The notes: generated from the sequence alone by a model not told the origin. Shown: positions 25,085 through 34,313, counted from the first letter of the stretch. The stretch is DNA of 64,000 bases from Noviherbaspirillum malthae (GCF_015352985.1 NZ_JACYXF010000004.1:293865-357864); one strand, 5' to 3'. Numbers and translations are program-made.

Positions 25085-25342
25085 GCCTGTCTCCTGTCTT
25101 GTCGTGTTTTTATACAGCCGATTTGAGGACGGGCGCCGGCGCAGGCTGCTGATTCGCAATCCCGGCGCAGACATGCCCAGCCATAGCAACTGTATGCCTT
25201 TTGCAGCGGCAGAGATACGGGCAGGGGTTAAAGCAGTTTGTCGGGAATGTTAATAATCGGGGAGAGGATTGAATGCCGGAAATACATGCGGGAACCGCAT
25301 TCCCGCTCCCGCAAGGAGCACGGAAATATGATGCGCAGGCCG

Positions 25343-25480
25343 TTAGCGAGAGCGTTCGCGCTGTACGCCGGCGTCAATGGTGCCGTACACCTCGACGCCG
25401 GAACTGGAACTGCCGGAGGGGTTGCGCGCGTAGCCGCCGCAGCCTGCGAGCAGGAAGACGGCCGACAGTGCGGCGCACAT
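25343..25480 (-). CDS. Small putative lipoprotein
   Basis: This 45-residue frame starts at 25480 with GAGGG nine bases upstream. It has a short hydrophobic N-terminus and a lipobox LAGC (Cys at residue 14), followed by GGYARNPSGSSSSG and the end VEVYGTIDAGVQRERSR. Small lipoproteins of this form occur in Burkholderiales, but the function is unknown. It is too short to be certain; the lipobox and ribosome-binding site are the support. Confidence 0.5.
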   Translation of the reverse strand: MCAALSAVFLLAGCGGYARNPSGSSSSGVEVYGTIDAGVQRERSR

Positions 25481-25539
25481 CAGCGTTGCCCTCGGGCGGG
25501 CAGGTGTCCGGCGCCGATGCTCATGCCGGTTTGCAAACC

Positions 25540-25725
25540 TCACTGCTGCCCGCCTGAACCGTCGCTTGTACGGTCGGCCTGCCCGTTGCGGCTGTCGGGC
25601 ACGAGCGCATCGTGCAAGGGTTTTTCCAGTTGGTCGCCATGCTTTTTCAGCGACTCCTCGGCCGGCTGCGCCACCTGATGTCCCTGGTGTTGGCGTTCCT
25701 GCTGCTTGTCTTGCTGGATGTTCAT
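25540..25725 (-). CDS. Small hydrophilic protein, unknown function
   Basis: This 61-residue frame starts at 25725 with a strong ribosome-binding site AGGAGGG. It is very polar and rich in Gln, His, Asp and Lys (QQDKQQERQHQGHQ), with a helical middle AEESLKKHGDQLEKPLHDAL. There is no signal peptide or cysteine. It precedes the small lipoprotein gene by about 60 bases on the same strand. It is plausibly a small stress-type or structural protein, but no family was recognised. Confidence 0.5.
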   Translation of the reverse strand: MNIQQDKQQERQHQGHQVAQPAEESLKKHGDQLEKPLHDALVPDSRNGQADRTSDGSGGQQ

Positions 25726-25995
25726 GGATGCCCTCCTGTGTCATGTGAACGATGAATCTGCAAAGGCAGCGTCGATGAGACCATCAAGAGTAGGCAGGAG
25801 CTTTACGATTAAGTTCACCGCTGAACACCAGCAGATCGCGGAAAGCGCCGGCATCTGCAGCGATCTGTCGCATTGCGGCGACGTCGCTCACTGCGTCTGC
25901 GTCAACGCAAGACGCAATGCCGCCGGGCATCTAAGCTGAAATCAGTGGAAACCTTTTGCCGCTCGACGCCTTCACTGTGCGCCGGCACCGACACC

Positions 25996-26880
25996 ATGAA
26001 CGTACAAACCAAGCGCATCCTCTCCGGCATCGCAGGCATGGCAGGCACCGTCTGGCTCGGCATGTTCGCCACGCTGTCGGCCAGGCAGCACAGGCTGATC
26101 TTCAATCCGGTTCGCCTCAGGGAAGTCGAGCGGCCGCGCAGCAGCGGCCATCGGACGCGCTCGGTGGTCCTGCGCAGCGCCGACGGCATACGCCTGTGCG
26201 GCTGGCTGCTGACGCCCAAGGCGCCCGGCAGGCATCCCGCGGTGATCTACTTCGGCGGACGTTCGGAAGAAGTCTCATGGGTGGTGCGCGATGCCACCAG
26301 CATGTTTCCCGGCATGGCTGTCCTGGTGATGAACTACCGCGGCTACGGCGATTCCGACGGCGTTCCTGCGGAGCGGCATCTCATCGAGGACGGCAAGATG
26401 CTGTTCGACTGGCTGGCCGCGCACCGGCAGGTCGATCCTGCGCGCATTGCGGTCATCGGCCGCAGCCTCGGCTCCGGCGTAGCGCTGCAGGTCGCCGCGC
26501 ATCATCCGGTGGCGGCGGTGGCGCTGATCACCCCCTACGATTCGATCCTCGCGATCGCCAAGCGGCGCTTCCGCACCATACCGGTGGCGCTGGTGCTCAA
26601 ACACCGCTTCGAATCGGTCAAGTATGCCGCCAAGGTGAACGCGCCGGTGCTGGTCCTGCGCGCCGAAAAGGATAACGTCGTGCCGCAGATCCATACCGAT
26701 CTGCTGGTATCGAAGCTGGCGACCGTGCAGGCGGACGACACGATTGCCGGTTCGGATCATTTCAATATTCCCTACCTCGAAACGACCCAGCAGCGCATCG
26801 CCGGATTCCTGCAGTCGCGATTGCAGGAACGCGAACGTCAACCGGAAATGGCCTTGCTGCTGGACCCGGTCAGCGAGTAG
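25996..26880 (+). CDS. Alpha/beta hydrolase, membrane-anchored
   Basis: This 294-residue protein starts with an uncleaved-looking hydrophobic segment (ILSGIAGMAGTVWLGMFATL, residues 8-27). The fold is alpha/beta hydrolase: the oxyanion region VMNYRGYGDSDG near residue 112, nucleophile Ser in IGRSLGSGVAL near 156, Asp in AEKDNVVP near 227 and His in GSDHFNIP near 255. This matches YfhR/BEM46-like serine hydrolases. The substrate is unknown. The 3' end lies five bases from that of mdcH on the other strand. Confidence 0.83.
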   Translation: MNVQTKRILSGIAGMAGTVWLGMFATLSARQHRLIFNPVRLREVERPRSSGHRTRSVVLRSADGIRLCGWLLTPKAPGRHPAVIYFGGRSEEVSWVVRDATSMFPGMAVLVMNYRGYGDSDGVPAERHLIEDGKMLFDWLAAHRQVDPARIAVIGRSLGSGVALQVAAHHPVAAVALITPYDSILAIAKRRFRTIPVALVLKHRFESVKYAAKVNAPVLVLRAEKDNVVPQIHTDLLVSKLATVQADDTIAGSDHFNIPYLETTQQRIAGFLQSRLQERERQPEMALLLDPVSE

Positions 26881-26885
26881 GACAC

Positions 26886-27821
26886 CTATTCACCGAAGTG
26901 CCGGCCGATCCAGGCGGCAACGCCTGCGACGGAGCGGAATTCACAGACCGACCGGCAGGCGATCTGCGGATGGCGCTGTTCCAGCATGCGCGACAGGGCG
27001 CGCCCCGGACCGAGTTCGAGCGCGATCGTAATGCCGGCTTCCGCGCAGCTGTCCATGCACTGGTCCCAGAGCACGGTATCGGCAAGCTGGCGCGCCAGCG
27101 TTTCCACCGCGCGTTCCTTGCGGCGCACGCTTTCGGCGGAGATGCCGCAGATCACGGGCAGATGCGGATCGGAGAAGCCGCGCGCCCGCATTTCGGCGAG
27201 AAACGGCGCAACGGCCGGCTGCATGAACGGCGTATGCGAAGCGACGCCCATGGGCAATGGCGTGACGCGGCCCCCCCGCTGCTCGGCGTGCACGCGGAAA
27301 GCCTCCGCATGTTCGCGCAAGCCGCCCACGATCGCACTGTCCTTGCCGGTTTCAATGGCAATGAAAAGCGCATCGGCCGGCAGCATGTCGCGAAGCAGCG
27401 GCAAGCCCAGTCCGGACACTGCCAGCATCGCCTGCGGCGCCTCGGATGCAATACAGCCATCCATTACCGCCGCACGCGCCGCGGCGAGTGCAAGCGCATC
27501 TGGCGGCGAAACACTTTCGGCGACGGCGTAGGCGGACAGTTCGCCGATGCTGTAACCCGCGACGAGCGCAGGCTGCGGCATGACGTTCTTCACTGCATCC
27601 CATGAAGTCAGCGCAGCCGCGACGAGCAGCGGCTGCGCGCTGCGGTTCGCATACAGGTGCGCGGTATCCTGCAGCGCAGTCTCCGGCGGCATGCCGAGCG
27701 CATCCCGCATTCCCCATTGTTCGAGCAGCGCCATTGCATGCGCGCCGTTGCCGAGCACATCGAACATCTGCGCATGCTGACCGCCCTGGCCGGGACACAG
27801 AATGGCAAGGCGTCTGTTCAT
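26886..27821 (-). CDS. mdcH: Malonate decarboxylase malonyl transferase subunit
   Basis: This 311-residue protein starts MNRRLAILCPGQGGQHAQMF, the FabD-like acyltransferase beginning. The nucleophile Ser lies in VAGYSIGELSAYAVA near residue 88, and VASHTPFM carries the active-site His near 197. MdcH loads malonyl groups onto the acyl carrier subunit to start the catalytic cycle. It is the last gene of the mdc operon and overlaps mdcB by four bases. The order A-C-D-E-G-B-H supports the assignment over a fatty-acid FabD. Confidence 0.92.
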   Translation of the reverse strand: MNRRLAILCPGQGGQHAQMFDVLGNGAHAMALLEQWGMRDALGMPPETALQDTAHLYANRSAQPLLVAAALTSWDAVKNVMPQPALVAGYSIGELSAYAVAESVSPPDALALAAARAAVMDGCIASEAPQAMLAVSGLGLPLLRDMLPADALFIAIETGKDSAIVGGLREHAEAFRVHAEQRGGRVTPLPMGVASHTPFMQPAVAPFLAEMRARGFSDPHLPVICGISAESVRRKERAVETLARQLADTVLWDQCMDSCAEAGITIALELGPGRALSRMLEQRHPQIACRSVCEFRSVAGVAAWIGRHFGE

Positions 27822-28729
27822 GAGTCCCGGGTCAGCCTGTGTACCAGGCAGGCCGCGCCAAGCAGATCCGCCGCGCCGCCCGGCGAAAGGCGGTCGGCGA
27901 CGAAACGCCGATGGCACTCGACCGCGTGCACGCCCCAGTCAGCCGCCGCGGTGCCGCCGCGTGCAAGAAAGTCGGCGGCGCATTCCCTGACAAGGCGCGC
28001 CCCTTCGGCGCCGCCGCGATGGTAGACATTGGTATCGCTCATGCAGGCCATCAGGGCGAACAGCGCATCGATGCGGGCGCGCTCCCAGCAGCCGCTTGCC
28101 GCCAGTGTAGTCTTCAGCGCGGGCAAGGCGACATTGAATACCGAAGGCAGGCCGAGCGCCGCTTCCTCGCGCGCGCCGGTTGCCGCGTATTGCCGGGCTG
28201 CCTGCAGTCCGTGCGATGCGCCCGCGTTCTGCGTATGTTTTTGCGTATGCATCGCCAGTCCGCTCCCCCACTCCGACATCAGCGTGGAACGCATATTCTC
28301 TGCGGTCATGGGTGCGTGATTGGCTCGGCAAGCGCCGGCCGATGCGCACAGCAGGCCGAGCGCAAAGATGGCGCCGCGATGGGTATTGATGCCGCCGGTG
28401 GCTTGCAGCATGCGGCCTTCCGCTTCGATGCCGAGTTGCCTGAGCACGCCGAACGGCGCGCCGCGCATGCCCGCTTCGGTAATCCGGATGAAATAGCTGC
28501 GCAGCGCGAACAGGCTGCGGAAGAAGGTGTCGGCGCTCATGTCATCATGGCTGCCGTTGTCGACCAGCGATACCAGTCCGGGTTTCGGATACAGCACCAG
28601 TTCGTCGTAAAGGCTGGACACGGCGGCGCGCCCTACCCGCAGGCAGAACTGCCCTTCCTTTCCGGCATCGCAATCCGTGACGATCGCGTCATTCAGCGCA
28701 AGGCCGGATTGCGGCAGCATGGCGTTCAT
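27818..28729 (-). CDS. mdcB: Triphosphoribosyl-dephospho-CoA synthase
   Basis: This 303-residue CitG-family protein has SSLYDELVLYPKPGLVSLVDNGSHDDM near residues 38-64 (shown here only as the family's PKPGLVS...SHxDM pattern), GGINTHRGAIFALGLL near 128, and YHRGGAEGARLV near 250. It makes the 2'-(5''-triphosphoribosyl)-3'-dephospho-CoA prosthetic group precursor from ATP and dephospho-CoA. It overlaps both neighbours by ATGA, so translation is coupled to mdcG and mdcH. Confidence 0.93.
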   Translation of the reverse strand: MNAMLPQSGLALNDAIVTDCDAGKEGQFCLRVGRAAVSSLYDELVLYPKPGLVSLVDNGSHDDMSADTFFRSLFALRSYFIRITEAGMRGAPFGVLRQLGIEAEGRMLQATGGINTHRGAIFALGLLCASAGACRANHAPMTAENMRSTLMSEWGSGLAMHTQKHTQNAGASHGLQAARQYAATGAREEAALGLPSVFNVALPALKTTLAASGCWERARIDALFALMACMSDTNVYHRGGAEGARLVRECAADFLARGGTAAADWGVHAVECHRRFVADRLSPGGAADLLGAACLVHRLTRDS

Positions 28730-29421
28730 TGTCCCGCCTCCAGACTGCCGAGCAGTTCCGCGGTGCTGGCCAGCCGCACCCCGTGCATGTCCTTGGCCAG
28801 CACGCGCATGCCCCGCGCGGCTCCTGCCGCGTTCCTCCATTCCTTCCATGCCACCGCCTGCCCGCCGGGAAAGACGACCTCGCCGTCGAGCGGCAATTGT
28901 TCGGCCGCGGCACCGAGCATGGCCATGCCTTCCTCAAGCTGGCGTGCGCTGGCGGGAATGAACAGCAGGTCGATATCGGAAGCCGGCGTCAGATAAGACC
29001 GGCCGGTCAGCGTCTGCAGGGCGAGCGAGCCGAAGACATGCAGCGCCATTCCGGCCTCTTCCGCCTGTTCGCTCAATCGGGACAGCGGCGTGCGCCAAAG
29101 CTGCGGCGCACGATCAACCGTGCTTGCGACGGGCAGCGGCGCGGCGATCCGGCGCACGCCGCTGCGCTGCACGCGCAATCCGATGCGGCGCTTGAATCCG
29201 GTTGCAGGGTCAGGCGGCATCGCCAGGCCGAGGCAGCAGTCATCGCTGCCGGCATCGGCATCGGGCCGGCGGGCGATCAGCGGCCAGTCGGCCTGCCGCC
29301 ACTGCCTGAACGCATCGCTGCAATCGGCGGCAGTGGACGCCGCCGCCGCTGCGGAAGCTGCGGCTTCTGCCTCCTGCCATCCTTGCGGATGCAGCCAGAC
29401 CAGGCTATGCCGCGCGAGCAT
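28726..29421 (-). CDS. mdcG: Holo-ACP synthase for malonate decarboxylase (phosphoribosyl-dephospho-CoA transferase)
   Basis: The protein has 231 residues from the ATG at 29421 (MLARHSLVWLHPQGW). The nucleotidyltransferase-like signature is GSLALQTLTGRSYL near residue 130, followed by ASDIDLLF near 146, with the DxD metal site. MdcG attaches the prosthetic group to the Ser of MdcC. An Ala-rich insert lies near residues 19-32. The start overlaps mdcE by 17 bases, the only overlap longer than four in the operon. Confidence 0.88.
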   Translation of the reverse strand: MLARHSLVWLHPQGWQEAEAAASAAAAASTAADCSDAFRQWRQADWPLIARRPDADAGSDDCCLGLAMPPDPATGFKRRIGLRVQRSGVRRIAAPLPVASTVDRAPQLWRTPLSRLSEQAEEAGMALHVFGSLALQTLTGRSYLTPASDIDLLFIPASARQLEEGMAMLGAAAEQLPLDGEVVFPGGQAVAWKEWRNAAGAARGMRVLAKDMHGVRLASTAELLGSLEAGQ

Positions 29422-30121
29422 GGGTATCGGCGAGCACGGCCTGCACGACTTGCTGCGACCATTTCCTGCCGCCGCGCTGCGCACCGAGCTCGGCGCGCCT
29501 GTCCTGAGGCGTCGCCTGCGCCAGCGCCTGCTCCATCTGCGCGGCGAGGTCGCCGTCCCAGATCGCTTCGACGCCGCCCATGGCCAGGTAGTTGTGGGCG
29601 CCCGGCGCGAAGACAGGATTGTCCCTGGCCAGCTCGACCAGCCTTTCCTCCGGCACCTTGGTGATGCGCGCCATCGCCGGCAACCCCATCACGCGGATGG
29701 TCGCCTGGGGCAGCGCATAGCATGCGTCTGCCATCAGGCCGCTGGTGATGAAGCCACCCGACAAGGCTTGGTCATAGACGAGCCCGATCACCCGGTGGCC
29801 GCGCCGGCGCGCGAGGTCGATGCACTTGCCGAGATGCGCCATGTAGCTGTTGATGCCCAGCATTTCATCACGGTGGCGCAGGCGCTGGCCTTGGGTATCG
29901 ACCAGGATCACGATGGGGCGCTGCGGATGTTCGCGGACGACGGCCAGCACCGCCTGCGCCTGGGCCAATGCGATCTCGATGCCGATCGGCGTGTGGTCCG
30001 TGGTGCCGATCACGGCGACCGTCTGTTCGCCGACGCGGGCGGTGCCCGACAGGAAGCGATCCTGCTCCTGGATGTCATGCCCGCCCGGAAAAAGTTGCGA
30101 GGCCAGTTCCTGCCAGTTCAT
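29405..30121 (-). CDS. mdcE: Malonate decarboxylase gamma subunit
   Basis: This 238-residue protein has the carboxyltransferase (crotonase-like) fold: a LFPGGHDI start, VILVDTQGQRLRHRDEM near residue 77, and GGFITSGLMADACYALPQATIRV near 118 (a Gly-rich oxyanion segment). Together with MdcD it catalyses decarboxylation of malonyl-S-ACP to acetyl-S-ACP in the cytoplasmic, biotin-free enzyme. It overlaps mdcD by four bases. Confidence 0.92.
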   Translation of the reverse strand: MNWQELASQLFPGGHDIQEQDRFLSGTARVGEQTVAVIGTTDHTPIGIEIALAQAQAVLAVVREHPQRPIVILVDTQGQRLRHRDEMLGINSYMAHLGKCIDLARRRGHRVIGLVYDQALSGGFITSGLMADACYALPQATIRVMGLPAMARITKVPEERLVELARDNPVFAPGAHNYLAMGGVEAIWDGDLAAQMEQALAQATPQDRRAELGAQRGGRKWSQQVVQAVLADTHARAA

Positions 30122-31017
30122 GTCTGCGCTCCTGTGCGGTGACGATCGGCGAGATCGGTGAAGGCTTGCGCGTCCAGCATCGGCACCTGCTCCGGCTGCA
30201 CGATGCCGAGGTCGGACCAGATCTGCATGGGTTCGCTGCGGCCGCCGAAGACGGCTAGCCGCTGTTCCAGCATCCGCTGTTCGGCCTCCAGTTCCTCCAG
30301 GGTCAGTGCAGGCGCTTGCCGCGACAGACGGTCGATGGCCTCGGTCGCCGCCGAACGGAACGCACCGATATCGTCGGGCACGACGGCATCGCAGTCGCCC
30401 AGCAGATAGCGGTGCTTGCCGCCGGTGGTGCGCCATACCAGGGCGCGGTCGCGCGAGTCGAACTCCTCGACGCCGCCCGCGGTCTCGATCACTTCCGGTC
30501 CCGACATGGCGAGCCGCCCTTCTTCCGACATGATGACGGCATTGGCACAGCGCGCGACGATGCCCATGCCGCCGAAGCAGCCGTTGGCGCCGCCGATCAG
30601 CGCCAGCACCGGGATGCCGGCCTCGCGCACATCGAGCAGCGCGCGCATCACTTCCGACACGGCGATCAGCCCGGCGTTGGCTTCATGCAGGCGCACGCCG
30701 CCGGTTTCCAATAGGAGAACGACCGCATCCGCACGTTCGGCAGCGGCGCGCTTGAGCAGGCCGACCAGCTTGGCGCCGTGCACCTCGCCCACCGCGCCGC
30801 CCATGAAGCCGCCCTCCTGCGCAGCCGCCATCACCCGCCGGCCCTGCAGGCTGCCGGAGCCGATGACCACGCCGTCGTCGAAGGCCACCGGAGCATCGAG
30901 CTGCCCCAGGTGCGGACTGGTGAAGCGCGCCGCGGGCGGCAGGTATTCGGTGAAGCTGCCGGCGTCGAGCAGCATGCGGATGCGCTCGCGGGCGCTGGCT
31001 TCGAGATAGCTGCTCAT
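30118..31017 (-). CDS. mdcD: Malonate decarboxylase beta subunit
   Basis: This 299-residue carboxyltransferase-family protein has GRRVMAAAQEGGFMGGAVGEVH near residues 58-80, LLLETGGVRLHEANAGL near 103, and IGGANGCFGGMGIVAR near 141 (Gly-rich oxyanion loops). With MdcE it forms the decarboxylase core. It overlaps mdcC and mdcE by ATGA on both sides, consistent with fixed subunit stoichiometry. Confidence 0.93.
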   Translation of the reverse strand: MSSYLEASARERIRMLLDAGSFTEYLPPAARFTSPHLGQLDAPVAFDDGVVIGSGSLQGRRVMAAAQEGGFMGGAVGEVHGAKLVGLLKRAAAERADAVVLLLETGGVRLHEANAGLIAVSEVMRALLDVREAGIPVLALIGGANGCFGGMGIVARCANAVIMSEEGRLAMSGPEVIETAGGVEEFDSRDRALVWRTTGGKHRYLLGDCDAVVPDDIGAFRSAATEAIDRLSRQAPALTLEELEAEQRMLEQRLAVFGGRSEPMQIWSDLGIVQPEQVPMLDAQAFTDLADRHRTGAQT

Positions 31018-31328
31018 GGCTTTCCTTCCAGTGCCGATTCGGCGGCCTGATCGAGCCGCAGGCTGACCACGGCGGGCGTGGCGCCCATGTCGTTGATGGA
31101 GATGCGCGCATCGGCCAGCGGCCAGCGCGCATGGAAGTCGTTCATCACGGCCTGCCAGATGGCGCCGAAGCCGACGGCGGCGGTATGGACTTCGATTTCG
31201 CAGGCGCCGCCGAGCTCGGCCGGCTCGATCAGCACTTCCAGGTTGCCGGAGCTGACCACGCCGACCAGCTGCGGCTGGGCGCTGTTTCTGCGGCTGCCGT
31301 TTTCGTAGCGGAATGTGAGGGTTTCCAT
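31014..31328 (-). CDS. mdcC: Malonate decarboxylase acyl carrier protein (delta subunit)
   Basis: This 104-residue protein starts METLTFRYENGSRRN. It carries VGVVSSGNLEVLIEP near residues 23-37, where a conserved Ser carries the phosphoribosyl-dephospho-CoA group. ARISINDMGATPAVVSLRL near 78 is the typical C-terminal part. It holds the acetyl/malonyl thioester during catalysis. The 229-base gap to mdcA upstream contains repeat copy C, the only break in an otherwise overlapping operon. Confidence 0.92.
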   Translation of the reverse strand: METLTFRYENGSRRNSAQPQLVGVVSSGNLEVLIEPAELGGACEIEVHTAAVGFGAIWQAVMNDFHARWPLADARISINDMGATPAVVSLRLDQAAESALEGKP

Positions 31329-31390
31329 GGGTTTGATGGTTGTGGTTGATGGGTTGCGAATTCCACTTGCGTCCGTCAAGACCTATTGTT

Positions 31391-31501
31391 TCCTCCCCTT
31401 CAAGGGGAGGGTTAGGGTGGGGATGGGTTTAGCGCGAGTTAATGAAACCCATCCCCATCCCAACCTTCCCCCTACGCCGGGCGCCCTTGAAAGGGAAGGA
31501 G
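31391..31501. repeat. Dispersed palindromic repeat, copy C, inside the mdc operon
   Basis: The left arm TCCTCCCCTTCAAGGGGAGG and the right arm GCGCCCTTGAAAGGGAAGGA pair imperfectly. The inner arms GGATGGGTTT and AAACCCATCC are perfect, and GGTTAGGGTGGGG pairs with CCCCATCCCAACC in part. It lies between mdcA and mdcC. It could form a strong hairpin in the mRNA and so change the ratio of MdcA to the other subunits. It is the same family as 1243-1361 and 15995-16123. Confidence 0.82.
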
Positions 31502-31557
31502 CCTTCCTTACTCAGCACTCGTCAAAGGGTTGAATTGTCAAACCCAAAAACTTGCTC

Positions 31558-33225
31558 TCACCAATTCCTGAACCGCTTCGGCGGGTCATACAAGCCGCCC
31601 GAAGCACGCACCAGATCCTTCATGTTCTTCGCCGCCAGCAGATCCCTTGTCGCCAGCCGCTTGTCGATGCCAAGGTCTTCAGCCCGGCGGATGATGCCGC
31701 GGTCGCGCAAATTCTCCACCATGCGCCTGTCGCGCCCCAGCCCCACCGGCGTATACCCGGCCACGCCGCGGATCGCCTGCTCGCGCTCCTCCTCGCTGCG
31801 GCACAGCAGCAGGTTCGCAATGCCTTCCTCGGTAAGGATGTGGGTCACGTCGTCGCCGTAGATCATCACCGGCGGAATCGCCATGCCGGCCTGCTCGGCC
31901 AGCTGCCAGGCATCGAGCTTGTCGACGAAGGCCGGCGCCATGTGTTCGCGGAAGGTCTCCACCATCTGCACCACCAGCTTCTGTCCGCGCGGCATGGCAT
32001 TGCTGCCTTGGCGCGCCTGGCTTCCCGCCTTCAGCCATGCCGGGCTGACATGGCGCCGGCCGCGTGCATCGGCACCCATGTTGGGCGCGCCGCCGAAGCC
32101 GGCGATGCGGCCGAGCGTCGCGGTGGAGGAATTGCCCTGCAAATCGATCTGCAGCGTCGAGCCGATGAACATGTCGCAGGCATAGTGCCCGGCCGCCTGG
32201 CACAGCGCCCGGTTGCTGCGCATGGAGCCGTCCGGTCCGACGAAGAAGACGTCGGGCCGCGCCCGCACATAGTCTTCCATGCCGAGTTCGGAGCCGAAGG
32301 AATGCACCGATTCGACGAAACCGGCCTCGATGGCGGGTATCAGCGCCGGGTGCGGATTCAGCGCCCAGTGGCGCGCGATCTTGCCCTTCAGGCCGAGCGA
32401 CTGCGCATAGGTCGGCAGCAGCAGCTCGATGGCGGCGGTATCGAAGCCGATGCCGTGGTTGAGGCGTTCGACCTGGTATTCCGCGTAGATGCCCTTGATG
32501 GCCATCATCGCCATCAGCACCTGGATCTCGGAAATCTGCGCAGGATCGCGGGTGAACAGGGGTTCGATGTAATACGGCGTCGGCGACTGCACGACGAAAT
32601 CCACCCAGTCGGCCGGAATGTCGACGCGCGGCAGCGCATCGACGATGCGGTTGACCTGGGCGATGACGATGCCGCTCTTGAAGGCGGTCGCTTCCGCAAT
32701 GGCCGGCGTGTCTTCCGTATTGGGCCCGGTATACAGGTTGCCGGCACGGTCGGCCGCTTCGGCCACGATCAGCGACACCCTCGGCGTGAGGTCGATGAAA
32801 TAGCGCGAAAACAATTCCAGGTAGGTGTGGATGGCGCCGATGTTGAGCTGGCCCGCCGCGGCCAAACGCGCAAGACGAGCTGCCTGCGGCCCGGAGAAGG
32901 AGAAATCCAGGCGCGAGGCGATGCCGCGTTCGAAGACATCGAGATGCTCGGGCAGGGCAATCACCGACTGCAGCATGTGCAGCCGGTTGACGCGCGCCGG
33001 ATCGAGGCCGGCGAGCGCCTTGCCGAGAAAATCAGCCTGCTTCTGGTTGTTGCCTTCCAGGCAGACCCGGTCGCCCGGCTCCAGCACCGCATGCAGCAGA
33101 TCGGCAATGCGATCCGCCGCGCACACCTTGCCGGAGAGCCCGCCGGCCAGCGCGGAATGCGCGCGCGCCAGGCGGTCCGCCCGATTGCATTGCTGCCGGT
33201 TCCATGCGTGTTCACGCGCACCCAT
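31558..33225 (-). CDS. mdcA: Malonate decarboxylase alpha subunit (acetyl-ACP:malonate transferase)
   Basis: This 555-residue protein is of the length usual for MdcA. Recognisable parts are CLEGNNQKQADFLGKALAG near residue 55, NQVNRIVDALPRVDIPADWVDFV near 190 (NRIVD and DWVDF being the conserved pieces), and the C-terminal GLGRDRRMVENLRDRGIIRR. It transfers malonate to the acyl carrier subunit and releases acetate. It follows the Bug gene by 27 bases. The stop codon is 56 bases from the palindromic repeat. Confidence 0.94.
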   Translation of the reverse strand: MGAREHAWNRQQCNRADRLARAHSALAGGLSGKVCAADRIADLLHAVLEPGDRVCLEGNNQKQADFLGKALAGLDPARVNRLHMLQSVIALPEHLDVFERGIASRLDFSFSGPQAARLARLAAAGQLNIGAIHTYLELFSRYFIDLTPRVSLIVAEAADRAGNLYTGPNTEDTPAIAEATAFKSGIVIAQVNRIVDALPRVDIPADWVDFVVQSPTPYYIEPLFTRDPAQISEIQVLMAMMAIKGIYAEYQVERLNHGIGFDTAAIELLLPTYAQSLGLKGKIARHWALNPHPALIPAIEAGFVESVHSFGSELGMEDYVRARPDVFFVGPDGSMRSNRALCQAAGHYACDMFIGSTLQIDLQGNSSTATLGRIAGFGGAPNMGADARGRRHVSPAWLKAGSQARQGSNAMPRGQKLVVQMVETFREHMAPAFVDKLDAWQLAEQAGMAIPPVMIYGDDVTHILTEEGIANLLLCRSEEEREQAIRGVAGYTPVGLGRDRRMVENLRDRGIIRRAEDLGIDKRLATRDLLAAKNMKDLVRASGGLYDPPKRFRNW

Positions 33226-33252
33226 TACTCATTCTCCTGTCGGCGGAAAAAC

Positions 33253-34230
33253 TCAGTCGAGCTTGACGTTGGCGGTCTTGACCACCTTCCTCCAGCGGGC
33301 GATGTCGGCCGCGAGCATGGAGCCGAACTCGGCCTGCGACATGGTCGGCACTTCCGAGCCGGCGTTCTGCCAGTTGGCCTGCAGCTCGGGCGTCGCGAGC
33401 GCCTTCTTCACTTCGGCCGTCATGCGCTCGACGACCTCGGGCGGCGTGCCCTTGACTGCGAACAGGCCGTACCAGGTCGACACTTCATAGTCGGGCACGC
33501 CGGCCTCGGCGGCGGTCGGCACGTCCGGGAAACCGGGCGCGCGCTTGGGCGCAGCCACTGCCAGCGCCTTGATGCGGCCCGCCTTGATGTGCGAAGCCGA
33601 CGAACCCAACCCGTCGAACATCATGTCGACCTGCCCCGCCACCAAGTCCTGCAATGCCGGGCCGGCGCCGCGGTAGGGAATGTGGGTCAGCGCCGTCTTG
33701 GTCTGGATCTTGAACAGTTCGCCGGCGAGATGGTGCGAGGTGCCGTTGCCTGCCGAGCCGAAATTGACCTTGCCCGGATTCTTGTTCGCATAGTCGATGA
33801 AGGAAGCCAAGTCCTTGACCGGCACCCGCTGCGGATTGACGACGATCACTTGCGGCGGCGTGGCAACCAGCGCGACCGGGATGAAATCTTTCTGGATGTC
33901 ATAGTCGAGCTTGGGATAGATGGACGGCGCGATCGCATGGTGGGCCGCGCCCATGAAGAAGGTATAGCCGTCGGGCGCCGCTTTTGCCGCCACGCCGGCG
34001 CCCAGGTTGCCGCCGGCGCCGCCGCGGTTGTCGATGATGACCGTCTTGCCCAGCTGCTTCGTCAGCTGCGCGGCGAGCGGGCGCGCGAACGCATCGGTGC
34101 CGCCGCCGGCCGGGAACGGCACGATGACGGTGATCGGCCGGCTCGGCCAGGCGTCGGCCGCGGCGCACAGCCCGGTGAGCGAGGAAACGGCCAGACCGGC
34201 CGCGAGTAGGAAAGCGCGTTTGAGCATCAT
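33253..34230 (-). CDS. Bug/TctC-family periplasmic binding protein, putative malonate receptor
   Basis: The protein has 325 residues; the start MMLKRAF at 34230 has GGAGA upstream (the next ATG is in frame at 34227). The signal peptide ends near GLCAAA. The mature part has WPSRPITVIVPFPAGGGTDA, VIIDNRGGAGGNLGAG and PGFPDVPTAAEAGVPDYEV, all typical of Bug receptors. It is the first gene of the mdc transcript, so malonate is the likely ligand. The usual malonate permeases (MdcF, MadLM) and TctA/B are absent nearby, which is unusual. Confidence 0.85.
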   Translation of the reverse strand: MMLKRAFLLAAGLAVSSLTGLCAAADAWPSRPITVIVPFPAGGGTDAFARPLAAQLTKQLGKTVIIDNRGGAGGNLGAGVAAKAAPDGYTFFMGAAHHAIAPSIYPKLDYDIQKDFIPVALVATPPQVIVVNPQRVPVKDLASFIDYANKNPGKVNFGSAGNGTSHHLAGELFKIQTKTALTHIPYRGAGPALQDLVAGQVDMMFDGLGSSASHIKAGRIKALAVAAPKRAPGFPDVPTAAEAGVPDYEVSTWYGLFAVKGTPPEVVERMTAEVKKALATPELQANWQNAGSEVPTMSQAEFGSMLAADIARWRKVVKTANVKLD

Positions 34231-34313
34231 CGTTGTCTCCACCAATGGAAGGTTGGGTTTGCAGCGAATGGCTGCAGGCATTTACCGCTTTACGGTTTAT
34301 TATGTGCCTGATC

